A stretch of DNA of 46,860 nt from Opitutus sp. GAS368 (GTDB lineage Bacteria > Verrucomicrobiota > Verrucomicrobiia > Opitutales > Opitutaceae): NCBI GenBank assembly GCA_945903465.1, contig CAMDOF010000044.1:1-46860 (forward strand). The letters are read 5' to 3'. The notes under the pieces were generated by a model. The model was not told the DNA's origin. It saw only the letters and a list, made by a program, of their open reading frames with translations, and did no database searches. Made by a program: the position numbers and the translations under genes. Positions 1 through 8,611 of this stretch are shown here, piece by piece (positions within the stretch are counted from its first letter, which is position 1; each line of letters starts with the position of its first letter).

Positions 1-677
1 TGTTGCGCCTGGCCACCCACGACTCCAGCGGTCGCGGAAGGTTCAATCCGCATCGCCGAATCACCGATCGCCATCGCTTTCGGTTTTTCGCCACCACCGG
101 CCGCCGCACCCTGACCAGAAGCTTCGCCGCCCAGCTCCGCGACCTGCACCCCCTGAGCTTGCGCTCCGGGATCACCACCACCCGCCACCGACTTGCCCCC
201 AGCCTTCGCATTTTCCGGTCCGGCGCCGGCCCCACCAGCGCTTCCCGCCGCCTGATTATCCGCCGCCCCACCCGCACTCGCCGACGAGGCCGAGCCTTGG
301 CCGCCCGCACCGTTTGGCGGCGTTCCCTCAGGTGGATTTTTCCCTTGGGCACCTCCCGAGGACCCACTCGACGGCTGCGCGGCGCCCACCTTGCCCTCGC
401 GCGAGGTATCGTCACCGGGAATTTCGAAATCACCAATCATCCCTGATTCCGACTTTTTCTCCGCCGCTAACGTCGAACCATCGAGCAGCGCCGGGTCAGG
501 CAAAGGCGGCTTGCCAGAGACCGCGCGCGCGGACCCCGCCCGCTGAGCCGCTCCGCTCGGGGCCACTCTCCCCGCTGGAGTACTGGCGCGCGCCTCCTCC
601 GCGCTCGCGGCCATCGCAGGCTCACCCGCCGCGAACACCAAGGATAAAAGAGGGAATTTTAAACGAGGAGAAATCAT
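1..677 (-). CDS. Gly/Ala-rich secreted protein, partial (C-terminus beyond the window)
   Basis: An open frame on the minus strand runs from an ATG at 675-677 to the left edge with no stop: 225 codons are visible and the 3' end is missing. The product starts MISPRLKFPLLSLVFAAGEP, a probable Sec signal peptide. The rest is low complexity, rich in Gly, Ala, Ser and Gln, with short charged stretches such as GDFEIPGDD, and looks disordered or surface-exposed. The start lies 7 bp after the stop of the TPR membrane protein on the same strand, so the two are probably co-transcribed and may be translationally coupled. I do not recognise a family. Seen: frame, leader and composition. Inferred: export and a role linked to the TPR protein. 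A non-coding explanation is less likely because the frame stays open in very GC-rich DNA and begins with a plausible leader. Confidence 0.6.
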   Translation of the reverse strand, partial: MISPRLKFPLLSLVFAAGEPAMAASAEEARASTPAGRVAPSGAAQRAGSARAVSGKPPLPDPALLDGSTLAAEKKSESGMIGDFEIPGDDTSREGKVGAAQPSSGSSGGAQGKNPPEGTPPNGAGGQGSASSASAGGAADNQAAGSAGGAGAGPENAKAGGKSVAGGGDPGAQAQGVQVAELGGEASGQGAAAGGGEKPKAMAIGDSAMRIEPSATAGVVGGQAQ

Positions 678-684
678 GCGTGAA

Positions 685-2400
685 CTACTTGATCCGATCA
701 GCCGCCACGTTACAGGTCACCGTCACGGTGGGCGGCGGCGTCCCATAGCGAATTTGCAGAAGCATGTTAATGTCGCGATAACCTTTACGACGGCCAATGA
801 CCTCGTAGTCACCCGGCAGTACTTTGATGACAGTCGACTCCAATTTACTCGGCGTCCGAAAATTCGTAATCGAGACCCAAGTATTGCCATCAGAATTAAA
901 CGTCACGTCGACAGGCGTACTTTGCTGCTGCAGCAACGCACGCAGTTGCAGCACGCGATCACTGGATTCGAGATACACGGGCTTCACCGCCATTGCCTCG
1001 TTGAAGCGCCGCAGCGCCGCCTGAAATTCCGCCTTGTTGGCGAGCTGTTCGGCGGCTTCGATAAATTTTTCATATTGCAGCAGCGCGCGAATCACCGTCC
1101 CGGCGCGCGTGTAGCCCTCCTTGGCGTCCGCTTGATCTGGCTCAATCTGCAAGGTTTCGTTGAAGGCATCGCGCGCCTCGCGCCATTGGAAGGCTTTTTC
1201 GTACTCGAGCCCCTTCGCCAGCGCTTTCTGCACCGCTTCTTTGTGCGCGTTCTCGCGGGCAGATTTCAAGCGAGTCTGCACCTCCGTCTTCTGCGGATAG
1301 ACTTTGAGGGCATTTTGAAATTCCGCGATTGCCTTGGCCCAGTCTTTGATACTCACGGCGGCCTCCGCCGCGGTCGTCGCGGCCGCAAACCTCGTCTCCT
1401 TTTCCAAGCGGGCCGCTCGCGATTGGCCTTCCTGCGCCGCCGCGGAGACCGCATCGAGTGCAAAAGCCTTTTTGTAGGATTCCGCCGCATCGGCATAACG
1501 CGTTTCTTTCTCAAGCAGCTCCCCTTGCTTGAGCAGGGCAAAAACTCGGTCGATATTCTCCGCCCGCTTCAGCCCTTGCGCCGCCAGATCGTTGCCGGGC
1601 GATTTTTCCAGCGCCGCTTGAAATGCCTTTCGCGCGGCGGTCTTTTCCCCGTTCGCCAGCGCCCGTTGACCCAACACCAAGTTAGCCTTCACGTGATCCG
1701 CAAGGACTTGTTCAGCCTTTTTTAATTGAGCAAACCCACCGTCAAACACCTTCTTTGCTCCGGTAAAGTTTCCATCAGTCAACAACTGTCGGCCCTGGCC
1801 AGCGGCCTCGAACGCCGCTTCTAAACTGCCCGGCGAAAGCGTGCGGGCGAGCTCGAGATCCTTGATTCGCAGCAAAATCGCATCGTAGGACTGCCGCGCC
1901 TCACCTTTGGCTTTAACATTCTTCGTGAACGCATCGATGTCCTGATTTAGCCCTTCAAAAAGAACGAACGCGCCGCTGTACTCGTGTTTCTTCAGCTGCG
2001 TCTCTGCTTCCTGAAATTTTTTCTCCATCATGATCATCTGCTCCAATTGGACTGGATGATCCGTCGGCAAACGCCGCAGCTCCCGTATCGCCTTGGCTGC
2101 CAACTCATGTGCTTGCTCCGCCTTGGAAACGCTCACAAACGCGGAGTTCGCCGCTTCTACCGTCTGGCGCGGCGCGACCGCCACCGCAGCTTTCGAATCA
2201 AAAACGGCTGGACCGAACGTGGCTTTCAGCCCGCGGATCACCGCGCCCGCCACCACGAGGAGGCCGACGATCGTCACTCCCGTGAACAAAAGAATCCGCG
2301 GCCAAGTCCACCGACGACGGGACGGCGCTCGCCCCGCCTCCGGGTTCCAATGAATAACGCGGCGCTTTTTGGTTGAGCTTGATTCAGTATCCTCAGCCAT
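685..2400 (-). CDS. TPR-repeat inner-membrane protein with C-terminal PEGA-like domain
   Basis: 571 residues. A basic cytoplasmic N-terminus (KKRR, RRRW) precedes one membrane segment at about residues 34-55, giving a likely N-in topology with the bulk in the periplasm. Most of the protein is Ala/Lys/Glu-rich helical repeats of TPR type, for example around AKAIAEFQNALKVYPQ and AFNETLQIEPDQADA. The last 75 residues are beta-rich and contain PGDYEVIGRRKGYRDI, which resembles PEGA domains. Such proteins usually act as scaffolds; no catalytic motif is visible. The gene is followed after 7 bp by the Gly/Ala-rich secreted protein and is divergent from the M48 protease gene (281-bp gap). The specific role is unknown. 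Confidence 0.8.
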   Translation of the reverse strand: MAEDTESSSTKKRRVIHWNPEAGRAPSRRRWTWPRILLFTGVTIVGLLVVAGAVIRGLKATFGPAVFDSKAAVAVAPRQTVEAANSAFVSVSKAEQAHELAAKAIRELRRLPTDHPVQLEQMIMMEKKFQEAETQLKKHEYSGAFVLFEGLNQDIDAFTKNVKAKGEARQSYDAILLRIKDLELARTLSPGSLEAAFEAAGQGRQLLTDGNFTGAKKVFDGGFAQLKKAEQVLADHVKANLVLGQRALANGEKTAARKAFQAALEKSPGNDLAAQGLKRAENIDRVFALLKQGELLEKETRYADAAESYKKAFALDAVSAAAQEGQSRAARLEKETRFAAATTAAEAAVSIKDWAKAIAEFQNALKVYPQKTEVQTRLKSARENAHKEAVQKALAKGLEYEKAFQWREARDAFNETLQIEPDQADAKEGYTRAGTVIRALLQYEKFIEAAEQLANKAEFQAALRRFNEAMAVKPVYLESSDRVLQLRALLQQQSTPVDVTFNSDGNTWVSITNFRTPSKLESTVIKVLPGDYEVIGRRKGYRDINMLLQIRYGTPPPTVTVTCNVAADRIK

Positions 2401-2681
2401 GATTTTCTAGGGAGACGTTTAAAACGAGAAACAGTTAGGGGACTATCGGGCCGGTCGCTTGCAAGAACAAGCACCCTCCGCTGTTTAAAAACCTGGGGTG
2501 CTAACCAGCAAAAGGCAAAGAGCATTACGCTTTATTCTCATTTTTTTGTAACAACTTGGTCGCAGCGCCGCCAGTCGCGGTTCCACGCCAACACCGGAAT
2601 CAGAAGCGAAAACAAGGCGGACACTTGCCTTCCGCGCGAGGTCAGTCCTTGTTCTCACTTTAGGTCGAATTCCGCTCTGCC

Positions 2682-3506
2682 ATGATCCCTCCTATCCGCG
2701 GCCTCCTCGCCATTTTCGCTTCCCTTCTACTCGCTGGGCTCGGCGGCTGTTACGAAGTTCCCGTCACTGGCCGGCGCGCCATAAATCTCGTCGATGACAA
2801 GGATGTCGCTAAACTGAGTACGACGATGTTCGACGACATGAAGCGTCAACACCGAGTCTCTCGCGACAAGACTCGCCAGGAACAATTGGCCCGCGTCGGC
2901 GCGCGGATTTCCAGAGTCGTTTTCTGGGATATGCCCGACGCCGACTGGGAGTTTATCGTTTTTGATGTCCCGCAAATCAACGCCTTCGCCATGGCCGGCG
3001 GCAAAGTGGGCGTATTTACCGGGCTTTTTAAAATCATCCAAAACGACGATCAGCTCGCCTCGGTCATCGCGCATGAAATCGCGCACGTCACGGCGAAACA
3101 CATTCACGAGAAACTGTCCCGCGAGCTCGCCGTCTCCACCGTTGGCACCGTCGGGATGATCGGCGGCATGGCTGCCGGCGCCCCGATGCTTTCAGTCGAG
3201 GCGTTGCGCGCCGCTTACGGTCTGACGACGGGTATCGGCGGATTTGCTTTTGACCGCGCCAAAGAAAAGGAGGCCGACTATGTTGGTTTAATGTATATGG
3301 CGCGCGCCGGATACGATCCCCGCGAGGCGATCAAGGTGCTCGAGGCGTTGGAGCTGCAATCCGCTAACGATCCGATCCAACCCGCTTTCGTTTCCACTCA
3401 CCCGACGCACCCGGAGCGAATCATTCAGCTGATGGACGCGATGCCTAAAGCACTCGCGGAACGCGAAAAAAGCGCGATCAAGACGGGGCCGATTATCGTA
3501 AAGTAA
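2682..3506 (+). CDS. M48-family metalloprotease, outer-membrane lipoprotein type
   Basis: 274 residues. The N-terminus is a lipoprotein signal peptide with lipobox LGGC (Cys 23). The zinc site HEIAH is at residues 131-135 and the third ligand is in the EKEADYVG segment (Glu about 197), both typical of peptidase family M48 (LoiP/BepA/Oma1-like). The CYEVPVTGRRAINLV segment just after the lipid-modified Cys is common in bacterial M48 lipoproteins. Known for the family: periplasmic quality control of misfolded or mis-inserted outer-membrane proteins. The length fits a protease without the extra TPR domain of BepA. It stands alone, with possible hairpins but no T-tailed terminator downstream. Family assignment is strong; the substrate is unknown. 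Confidence 0.9.
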   Translation: MIPPIRGLLAIFASLLLAGLGGCYEVPVTGRRAINLVDDKDVAKLSTTMFDDMKRQHRVSRDKTRQEQLARVGARISRVVFWDMPDADWEFIVFDVPQINAFAMAGGKVGVFTGLFKIIQNDDQLASVIAHEIAHVTAKHIHEKLSRELAVSTVGTVGMIGGMAAGAPMLSVEALRAAYGLTTGIGGFAFDRAKEKEADYVGLMYMARAGYDPREAIKVLEALELQSANDPIQPAFVSTHPTHPERIIQLMDAMPKALAEREKSAIKTGPIIVK

Positions 3507-3522
3507 GCAAGGGCGCGCGATG

Positions 3523-3610
3523 CCCGCTGGGACCCAGCGGGTCGCCCCGATCCCCTTTCAAAAGCTCCCCGCGCCCGCCGCGGCCGGCCTTTTAATTTTT
3601 AAGGGGCCGC
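3523..3610 (+). terminator. Possible hairpin terminator region after the M48 gene
   Basis: CCCGCTGG (3523-3530) pairs with CCAGCGGG (3534-3541), 16 bp after the M48 stop codon, but no T-run follows. A second stem has arms GCGGCC at 3580-3585 and GGCCGC at 3605-3610, with an inner CCTT/AAGG pairing around an AT-rich loop. Either could end the transcript or protect its 3' end. The lack of a U-tract keeps confidence low. Confidence 0.35.
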
Positions 3611-3911
3611 AAGGCCATCCGCTCGGCCCCCACCGGCCATCATCACTCCCCGATGGCCCAGTGACCAGAGGAGGCTCCCGGTTCATGGAGCGCGCCCCCA
3701 AAGCCGGAAGACGTTGAGGTTTTTCCGCATCCGGCGCACGCACCTTTTTCAGCGTCGAATTGTCGATTCGACTGCGGCCAAGCGCCGCCCGGCCTGAAGT
3801 GGGACCACGCTTTCTCGGTCAAGGTGGTTCCCATGATCATGGTGCGTTGGTCTGGCCACCGTTGCCCAAAAGATCCCAACTTTGATCTGCCAGTTAGCCG
3901 CAAGCGCTCGG

Positions 3912-3946
3912 GGTGAAACAAACACTCCTGGCTGACACTCGCGGCG
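3912..3946. repeat. 35-bp direct repeat A, copy 1
   Basis: The segment from 3912 (GGTGAAACAAACACTCCTGG...) to 3946 recurs at 3983-4017 with one difference (GGCTGAC versus GGCCGAC). The copies start 71 bp apart. Weak similarity continues into the sequence between them, suggesting a diverged tandem duplication of a 71-bp unit. Confidence 0.8.
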
Positions 3947-3982
3947 ACATCCGCTTGCGCCGTAACTCCTCGCGGCCGGCGT

Positions 3983-4017
3983 GGTGAAACAAACACTCCT
4001 GGCCGACACTCGCGGCG
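3983..4017. repeat. 35-bp direct repeat A, copy 2
   Basis: Second copy of the repeat at 3912-3946, 34 of 35 positions identical. Confidence 0.8.
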
Positions 4018-4108
4018 GGGCGGAAGGCTCAGCTTCAAGGAATGTCGGTGAGCGCACAAGAGCCCACGGCCCAAAGACCGCCGGGCCCATCATCCCAAGC
4101 GGCGCTTC

Positions 4109-4723
4109 TCAGGGCCGCACTTCGCGCTGCGCTCGGCTCGCGCCCTTGGGGCCATTGGCTTGCGCGCGTCTCACTCGGGCTAATTTCGCGCGTTGGCTGG
4201 CTGGAATTTTTCGCAAGCGCCAACGCTGCCCGCTTCCGACAATGAACCCGGGGCAACGCCGGCCACCACACCGGCAGGGGTGCCAGGCCCACTCGGCGAA
4301 GCTAAAACCGTAATCAAAGGTCAGCTCGGCCCCAGCCGGAATCTCCCGCCGCGCCACCAGCCAAATCCGTCCACGCACCACCTCCACCCGACAATTAGGC
4401 GTGCAGGAGTGATTAATCAGCCGCGCGACGTTTCGTCCCGTGCGGCCGTCTAAATCGTGGCGTCGATTGAGCACAAAAATATAAACGCTATCATCGCCGC
4501 CGCGGCGCTGCCGCTCGAGCCGTTGGCTTTCACGGCGACGCGCCTCCGCCTTTGTGATGCGTTCACCCGTGTACTCAATCACCCTCGTGCCATCAGGAAT
4601 GAGCGCAGCAGCATACGCTCCCCTTCCATGAATGGCCGATTGCGCAGCCACCACCCAAAGGGGGCGACCGGGCATTGGCCCCTTTCCGCGCGCACGCTTA
4701 AAACCTGCCACGACTGATTCCAT
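4109..4723 (-). CDS. SET-domain protein lysine methyltransferase
   Basis: 204 residues. SET motifs appear in order: GRGAYAAALIPDGTRVIEYTG (about 33-53) for the SET-N strand and cofactor pocket, RLINHSCTPNCR (101-112) for the NHSC knot motif, and GAELTFDYGF (131-140) with the catalytic-region Tyr. A Cys-rich post-SET tail, CRCGGRRC (150-157), follows. The family transfers methyl from S-adenosylmethionine to protein lysine; SET proteins are mainly eukaryotic but occur in scattered bacteria. After the SET core comes a basic Arg/Lys-rich tail that could bind nucleic acid. The chosen ATG gives about 20 residues before the SET core; an alternative Met is residue 17. The gene is isolated in a gene-poor region. 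The target is unknown. Confidence 0.85.
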   Translation of the reverse strand: MESVVAGFKRARGKGPMPGRPLWVVAAQSAIHGRGAYAAALIPDGTRVIEYTGERITKAEARRRESQRLERQRRGGDDSVYIFVLNRRHDLDGRTGRNVARLINHSCTPNCRVEVVRGRIWLVARREIPAGAELTFDYGFSFAEWAWHPCRCGGRRCPGFIVGSGQRWRLRKIPASQRAKLARVRRAQANGPKGASRAQREVRP

Positions 4724-4772
4724 CCCAGCCTAGATCCTGCAAACGGGCACCCGCGGCAACGGTTTCTTTCCC

Positions 4773-4809
4773 CAATAAACTCACTCGGCTCAGCGACGGG
4801 CCATGAATC
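4773..4809. repeat. 37-bp direct repeat B, copy 1
   Basis: The segment starting CAATAAACTCACTCGGCTCA at 4773 and ending CCATGAATC at 4809 recurs at 4844-4880 with one change (ACTCACT versus ACTTACT). The copies start 71 bp apart, the same period as repeat A. Confidence 0.85.
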
Positions 4810-4843
4810 TTGATCGTTACCCTTGATGTTTATGACTGCGTCG

Positions 4844-4880
4844 CAATAAACTTACTCGGCTCAGCGACGGGCCATGAATC
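4844..4880. repeat. 37-bp direct repeat B, copy 2
   Basis: Second copy of the repeat at 4773-4809, 36 of 37 positions identical. Confidence 0.85.
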
Positions 4881-5525
4881 CGCGAACAAGTCGGCCCCGC
4901 CTCGTTGCCGCCATCGCCACCCCGTTACCACCGCTGGTACTTAACTGACGCGGCGCGGGCGTCGGGCGACACGAGGCCGGCCGCGCCCTCGCTCGCACCC
5001 GCGGGCCCAAGCCGATAAAGCGGGATCTCGTTGGCCGCGCACCGCACCGGGCGACCTCGGTCTTACAAAAAACAATCCCCCCGACCGACCGCGCGCTTTC
5101 ATTCGCCGCTTTTACCGACCTGCGCGCACCGCCGTACGGACCGACACAACCCTATTTCAGACATGAGGGAGGCGCTCGTCCACAAATCTGGCAGGCGGCG
5201 GCTACTTTCAGCCCGCAGCACTATTTTCAGGTATGAAAGGAGGCTCCCCAACGACCGCACTTTCTCCCGGGCGCCATCGGATCGATCCGATCCGCCCACC
5301 CCGCGGGGAGGTTTTCTTCGGCGGTGCCGCGACTATGACGCAACGAGGGCTCGCCTCGCGACCGCGGTGAGTTTAGCTTGAGCGGTTCTTTAATTTCACG
5401 GCATCCCGACGACTCTCGCTAATCGCGCGTCGCCAACCGAGCTCAGCCGAGCCGCGGTGGTCAACTGATGGGGGCCGCGCACGGCGGACCAAAATTGCCG
5501 GGATGCGGTGAGCGAAGAAATAGCT

Positions 5526-6176
5526 ATGAAAACGATCACCCGCCGCCATTTCATGATTAGTGGTCGCGCCGCCTTGGGCGCATGCCTGATCCCCGCGCGC
5601 CTCCTTCGACGCTTGCGCGATTTTCAATTAGATAACGATGATGATGAACTCTTAATCGAGGGTCCCGATTATCCGAAGCAAACGCTTTGGGCCACCGATC
5701 AGGGCGGCAGCTGGCAACTCGCCCTCAATTACCCCACGAGGGAGTTCCCCACTGCCGTGACGTGGCGGGGTTGGCTGAGCGATCATGAAAAAATCAACCC
5801 CAAAAATCGGCGCGACTTAGCCGAGTGGCTCCGCGGAAATCAACACTTAGTCGAGACCGAAAGCGGCGCCCTCGATGAGGACTGGCTCGACCACAATGTC
5901 TCCAATGATCTCTGGATGAGTTATCTTGGGGGAACCTTTGCCACCACGGAATCGAGCGAAGCCCGCGCGCTTTCCTACCTCGAGCGCCTAAAAATCGCCC
6001 AAGGTCCTCTCCGAGATTCCCACGATACTACCCTCGGGCGACTTGATTATTACCATGGCACGGATACACGGGGGAACTGGCATTTTGCGAATTGCCAGGG
6101 AGCGTTGATCCTACCCGCGCTCCAACACCGACTACTTCAGTTGGGCGAGGAGACCTCGATTAAAATCGCTGGGTAA
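5526..6176 (+). CDS. Hypothetical protein with Tat-like N-terminus
   Basis: 216 residues from ATG 5526; a GTG at 5508 would add six residues. The N-terminus MKTITRRHFMISGRAALGAC resembles a twin-arginine leader (RRHFM), with hydrophobic stretch ISGRAALGACLIPA, so export is possible, although the hydrophobic core is short. The rest is acidic and rich in Trp, Asp and Leu, with WLSDHEKINPKNRRDLAEWL, HNVSNDLWMSYLGGTF and RLDYYHGTDTRGNWHF. I do not recognise a family. It has no close operon partner: the nearest genes are 800 bp upstream and 860 bp downstream. The coherent composition and leader argue for a real gene. Confidence 0.6.
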   Translation: MKTITRRHFMISGRAALGACLIPARLLRRLRDFQLDNDDDELLIEGPDYPKQTLWATDQGGSWQLALNYPTREFPTAVTWRGWLSDHEKINPKNRRDLAEWLRGNQHLVETESGALDEDWLDHNVSNDLWMSYLGGTFATTESSEARALSYLERLKIAQGPLRDSHDTTLGRLDYYHGTDTRGNWHFANCQGALILPALQHRLLQLGEETSIKIAG

Positions 6177-7038
6177 AACGCAGCGCGCGGAGACCGCTCG
6201 ACGCCCGCCCTCCCGTCGTCCAAGTGGTCGCGCCGGCAACGGCCGGACGACCGGTACCCACGGAGGCTTTCCCTCGAAAAATGAATTTCAAAGGGCCTCA
6301 AGATCTTACCCGGCCCACCCCGCATTTAGACCGCCCGCACCGCCCCCTCTCTCGCGACACCCAGCAACCGCCAAGCCTTTGCGACCGGCACGCCCCGAAC
6401 GACGACTCAATTTTTTGAAATTAAAACACGGCCGGTCGTGCGGCGGCTTTCCCCTCATGCCCCAAACCGCGATGAGGTCTGCACCTAAAAATACCTTCTT
6501 AATTCGCCGCGATATTTCGGTCCGCCAGCGTCATCCTCCAAACCCTTCACAGATGATATCGAGGGAATCAGTGGAAACACGGCGCCCTGGAGTCGCTGCC
6601 GAGGAAACCACGCGCGCTCGGCCTCTCCGCTGGGCGACTTCGGCACTCCGAAAAAGAGCAACGCCAAAAATTCTCTGGCGAAGTGATCTCTAAGAAGCCG
6701 ACGAATGGAGCGCTTCGATTTTCACCCCCACATCGAACCGGTTTAACTCCAGCCAGCGGCGCGCGCACGCCCGTGCTTGGCCGCGCAGCGAGGCCGCGCA
6801 GCGAACAACCTGGCGCGCCGACCACTTCCCGACGACTTGTCTTTTTAAATTCTTCTTCGTACCAAACGGGCCCTTGCTATTTGCGCTATTCAGTGAAATC
6901 ACCCAGACCTCCCCTCTATGATTTTTCGCTTGCACCCTGCCGACTCGTTTACTTTCTAACGACTCACGTTAATCGTTTTTAATAAAAAAACTCTTTCTCG
7001 TCGCATAACTCGCTCGCCCCAGCCCCTCTCCCTGCTCC
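6177..7038. other. Gene-free interval before the ABC operon
   Basis: About 860 bp with no recognisable gene, RNA or repeat. Short open frames on both strands overlap and lack domain signatures. The last 130 bp, AT-richer around 6955-7000, probably hold the promoter of the ABC operon, but no clear -35/-10 pair can be named. Confidence 0.5.
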
Positions 7039-7761
7039 ATGATTGAAGTCAAAGGTCTCGTCAAAACTTACGGTTCAAAGCGCGCAGTCGACGGCGTCAC
7101 CTTCTCGGTGAAACGCGGCGACATCCTCGGATTTCTCGGGCCAAACGGCGCCGGTAAATCCACGACCATGAAAATGATTACCGGCTATCTGCGGCCCGAC
7201 GCAGGTACGGCGACTGTCGATGGGATTAACGTCGCCACCGATCCCGTCGCCGTGAAACAGAAGTTGGGTTACCTCCCTGAAAGTGCCCCGGCTTATCCGG
7301 AGATGACGGTCGAGGAGTTCCTTGGATTTATCGCCGATGTCCGTGGTTTCCGCACAGCCGCCGCCAACCGCACTCAAGTGGATCGGGCGGTCGCCCTCAC
7401 CCACTTAGAACCAGTGCGCAAACAGACGATCGAGACGCTCTCCAAGGGCTTTAAGCAACGCGTTGGGTTCGCGCAGGCCCTCCTTCACGATCCCGCCGCC
7501 CTCGTCCTCGACGAACCAACCGACGGGCTCGATCCCAATCAGAAGAACGAGGTGCGCTCGCTAATTAAATCAATGGCGACGGCGAAGGCCGTCATTCTAT
7601 CCACGCACATCCTCGAAGAAGTCGATGCGATCTGTAACCGCGTGATCATCATTTCCCGTGGCCGCGTCGTCGCCGACGAAACGCCCGCCCAGCTCCGCGC
7701 CCGCCAACCAGGTGCGCGAATCGACGAAATTTTCCGAACGCTGACCCACGGCGATATCTGA
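7039..7761 (+). CDS. ABC transporter ATP-binding protein, GldA-like
   Basis: 240 residues with the complete nucleotide-binding domain: Walker A GPNGAGKST at 34-42, Q-loop region around 75-85, signature LSKGFKQ at 134-140, Walker B ALVLDEP at 154-160, D-loop GLDP, and the H-loop in LSTHILEE. This is the ABC-2 exporter ATPase type (NatA/GldA). It hydrolyses ATP on the cytoplasmic side of the permease encoded 106 bp downstream. With the next three genes it forms the common permease / GldG-like / DUF4340 operon, named after Bacteroidetes gliding genes but widespread in non-gliding bacteria. The substrate is unknown. Confidence 0.93.
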   Translation: MIEVKGLVKTYGSKRAVDGVTFSVKRGDILGFLGPNGAGKSTTMKMITGYLRPDAGTATVDGINVATDPVAVKQKLGYLPESAPAYPEMTVEEFLGFIADVRGFRTAAANRTQVDRAVALTHLEPVRKQTIETLSKGFKQRVGFAQALLHDPAALVLDEPTDGLDPNQKNEVRSLIKSMATAKAVILSTHILEEVDAICNRVIIISRGRVVADETPAQLRARQPGARIDEIFRTLTHGDI

Positions 7762-7867
7762 GCGGCGTCTCCGGAAAGCAGCTAGGGGCCGATGGGGGCA
7801 ACCCAGTCGTACCACTCGCTTCCGCGCTTTTCGATTTTCCATTTTTAAAAATTTTTCTTCCCTGCCC

Positions 7868-8593
7868 ATGCGCCAAATCACTCCGATCTTCAAACGCGAG
7901 TTCCTCGGCTACTTTCGCTCTCCGGTCGCCTACGTCTTCCTGATCGCCTTCTTGGTCATCTCGGTGTCGTTGGCCTTCTCCCGCTACGGCGGCTTCTTCC
8001 GCGCCGGCGTCGCCGGCATGGAAAGCTACTTCACGTTTTTCCCTTGGCTCTTTATGTTCATCGTCCCGGCCGTCGGCATGCGCCTTTGGTCAGAGGAGAA
8101 GCGTTCGGGCACCGTCGAGCTCCTCTTTACGTTGCCCATCACCACGCTGGAGGCGGTCCTCGGCAAGTTCCTCGCCGGTTGGGCCTTCTTGGGGCTAGCG
8201 ATTCTCCTCAGTTTCCCGATGGCGCTCACCGTCGGCTATCTCGGCAGCCCAGATTGGGGCGTCGTCGCCACGACTTACTTCGGCGCCATTCTTATGGCGG
8301 GTAGCTATCTCGGCGTCTGCGCCCTCATGTCTGCCCTGACCAAGAATCAGGTCATCAGTTTCGTGCTCAGTCTGGGTGGTTGCGCTATCCTCCTCTTCCT
8401 CGGGTTTAGCAGCTTCACAGACACCTTGGAAGGAATCCTACCCATCGCCGCCGCCGATGCCCTCGCCAACTTCAGCTTCATCACCCACTTCGATGCCTTC
8501 ACCAAGGGCATCATCGATCCGAAGGACGTCCTGTTCTTCCTTTCGCTGATGGGTTTCACTCTTTTCCTCAACGTCGTCGCTCTCGAACGCTGA
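7868..8593 (+). CDS. ABC-2 type transporter permease, GldF-like
   Basis: 241 residues. The start MRQITPIFKREFLGYFRSPVA is a typical ABC-2 permease N-terminus, with an amphipathic segment before the first membrane helix. About six hydrophobic segments follow: VAYVFLIAFLVISVSLAF, FFPWLFMFIVPAVGM, FLAGWAFLGLAILLSF, TTYFGAILMAGSYLGVCAL, VISFVLSLGGCAILLFL and LFFLSLMGFTLFLNVVAL. The conserved LWSEEKRSGTVELL loop marks the GldF/NosY-like group. It pairs with the ATPase upstream and lies 18 bp before the GldG-like gene. Confidence 0.92.
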   Translation: MRQITPIFKREFLGYFRSPVAYVFLIAFLVISVSLAFSRYGGFFRAGVAGMESYFTFFPWLFMFIVPAVGMRLWSEEKRSGTVELLFTLPITTLEAVLGKFLAGWAFLGLAILLSFPMALTVGYLGSPDWGVVATTYFGAILMAGSYLGVCALMSALTKNQVISFVLSLGGCAILLFLGFSSFTDTLEGILPIAAADALANFSFITHFDAFTKGIIDPKDVLFFLSLMGFTLFLNVVALER

Positions 8594-8611
8594 TCACCCT
8601 TCCGCTCCGCC

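Larger units (their letters stand above)
3507..4108. other. Gene-free interval with hairpins and a direct repeat pair
   Basis: About 600 bp between the M48 gene and the 3' end of the SET gene. I see no convincing gene; the open frames here are short and overlap one another on both strands. It contains a perfect hairpin at 3523-3541, a larger imperfect hairpin at 3580-3610, and two copies of a 35-bp repeat at 3912 and 3983. Confidence 0.6.
4724..5525. other. Gene-free interval with direct repeats
   Basis: About 800 bp upstream of the SET gene and before the Tat-like protein gene. No convincing gene is visible on either strand. It holds the 37-bp repeat pair at 4773 and 4844 and a weaker repeated segment at 5152 and 5221. 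The promoter of the SET gene should lie near 4730-4800, but I cannot place it. Confidence 0.6.

Noticed and set aside
676..1725. Plus-strand open frame (349 codons)
   Set aside because: Antisense to the TPR membrane protein; Arg-rich translation without motifs.
3912..4880. CRISPR-like spacing: 35-37 bp repeats separated by 34-36 bp
   Set aside because: Only two copies of each repeat, with changes between copies, different repeats at the two places, and no cas gene in the window.
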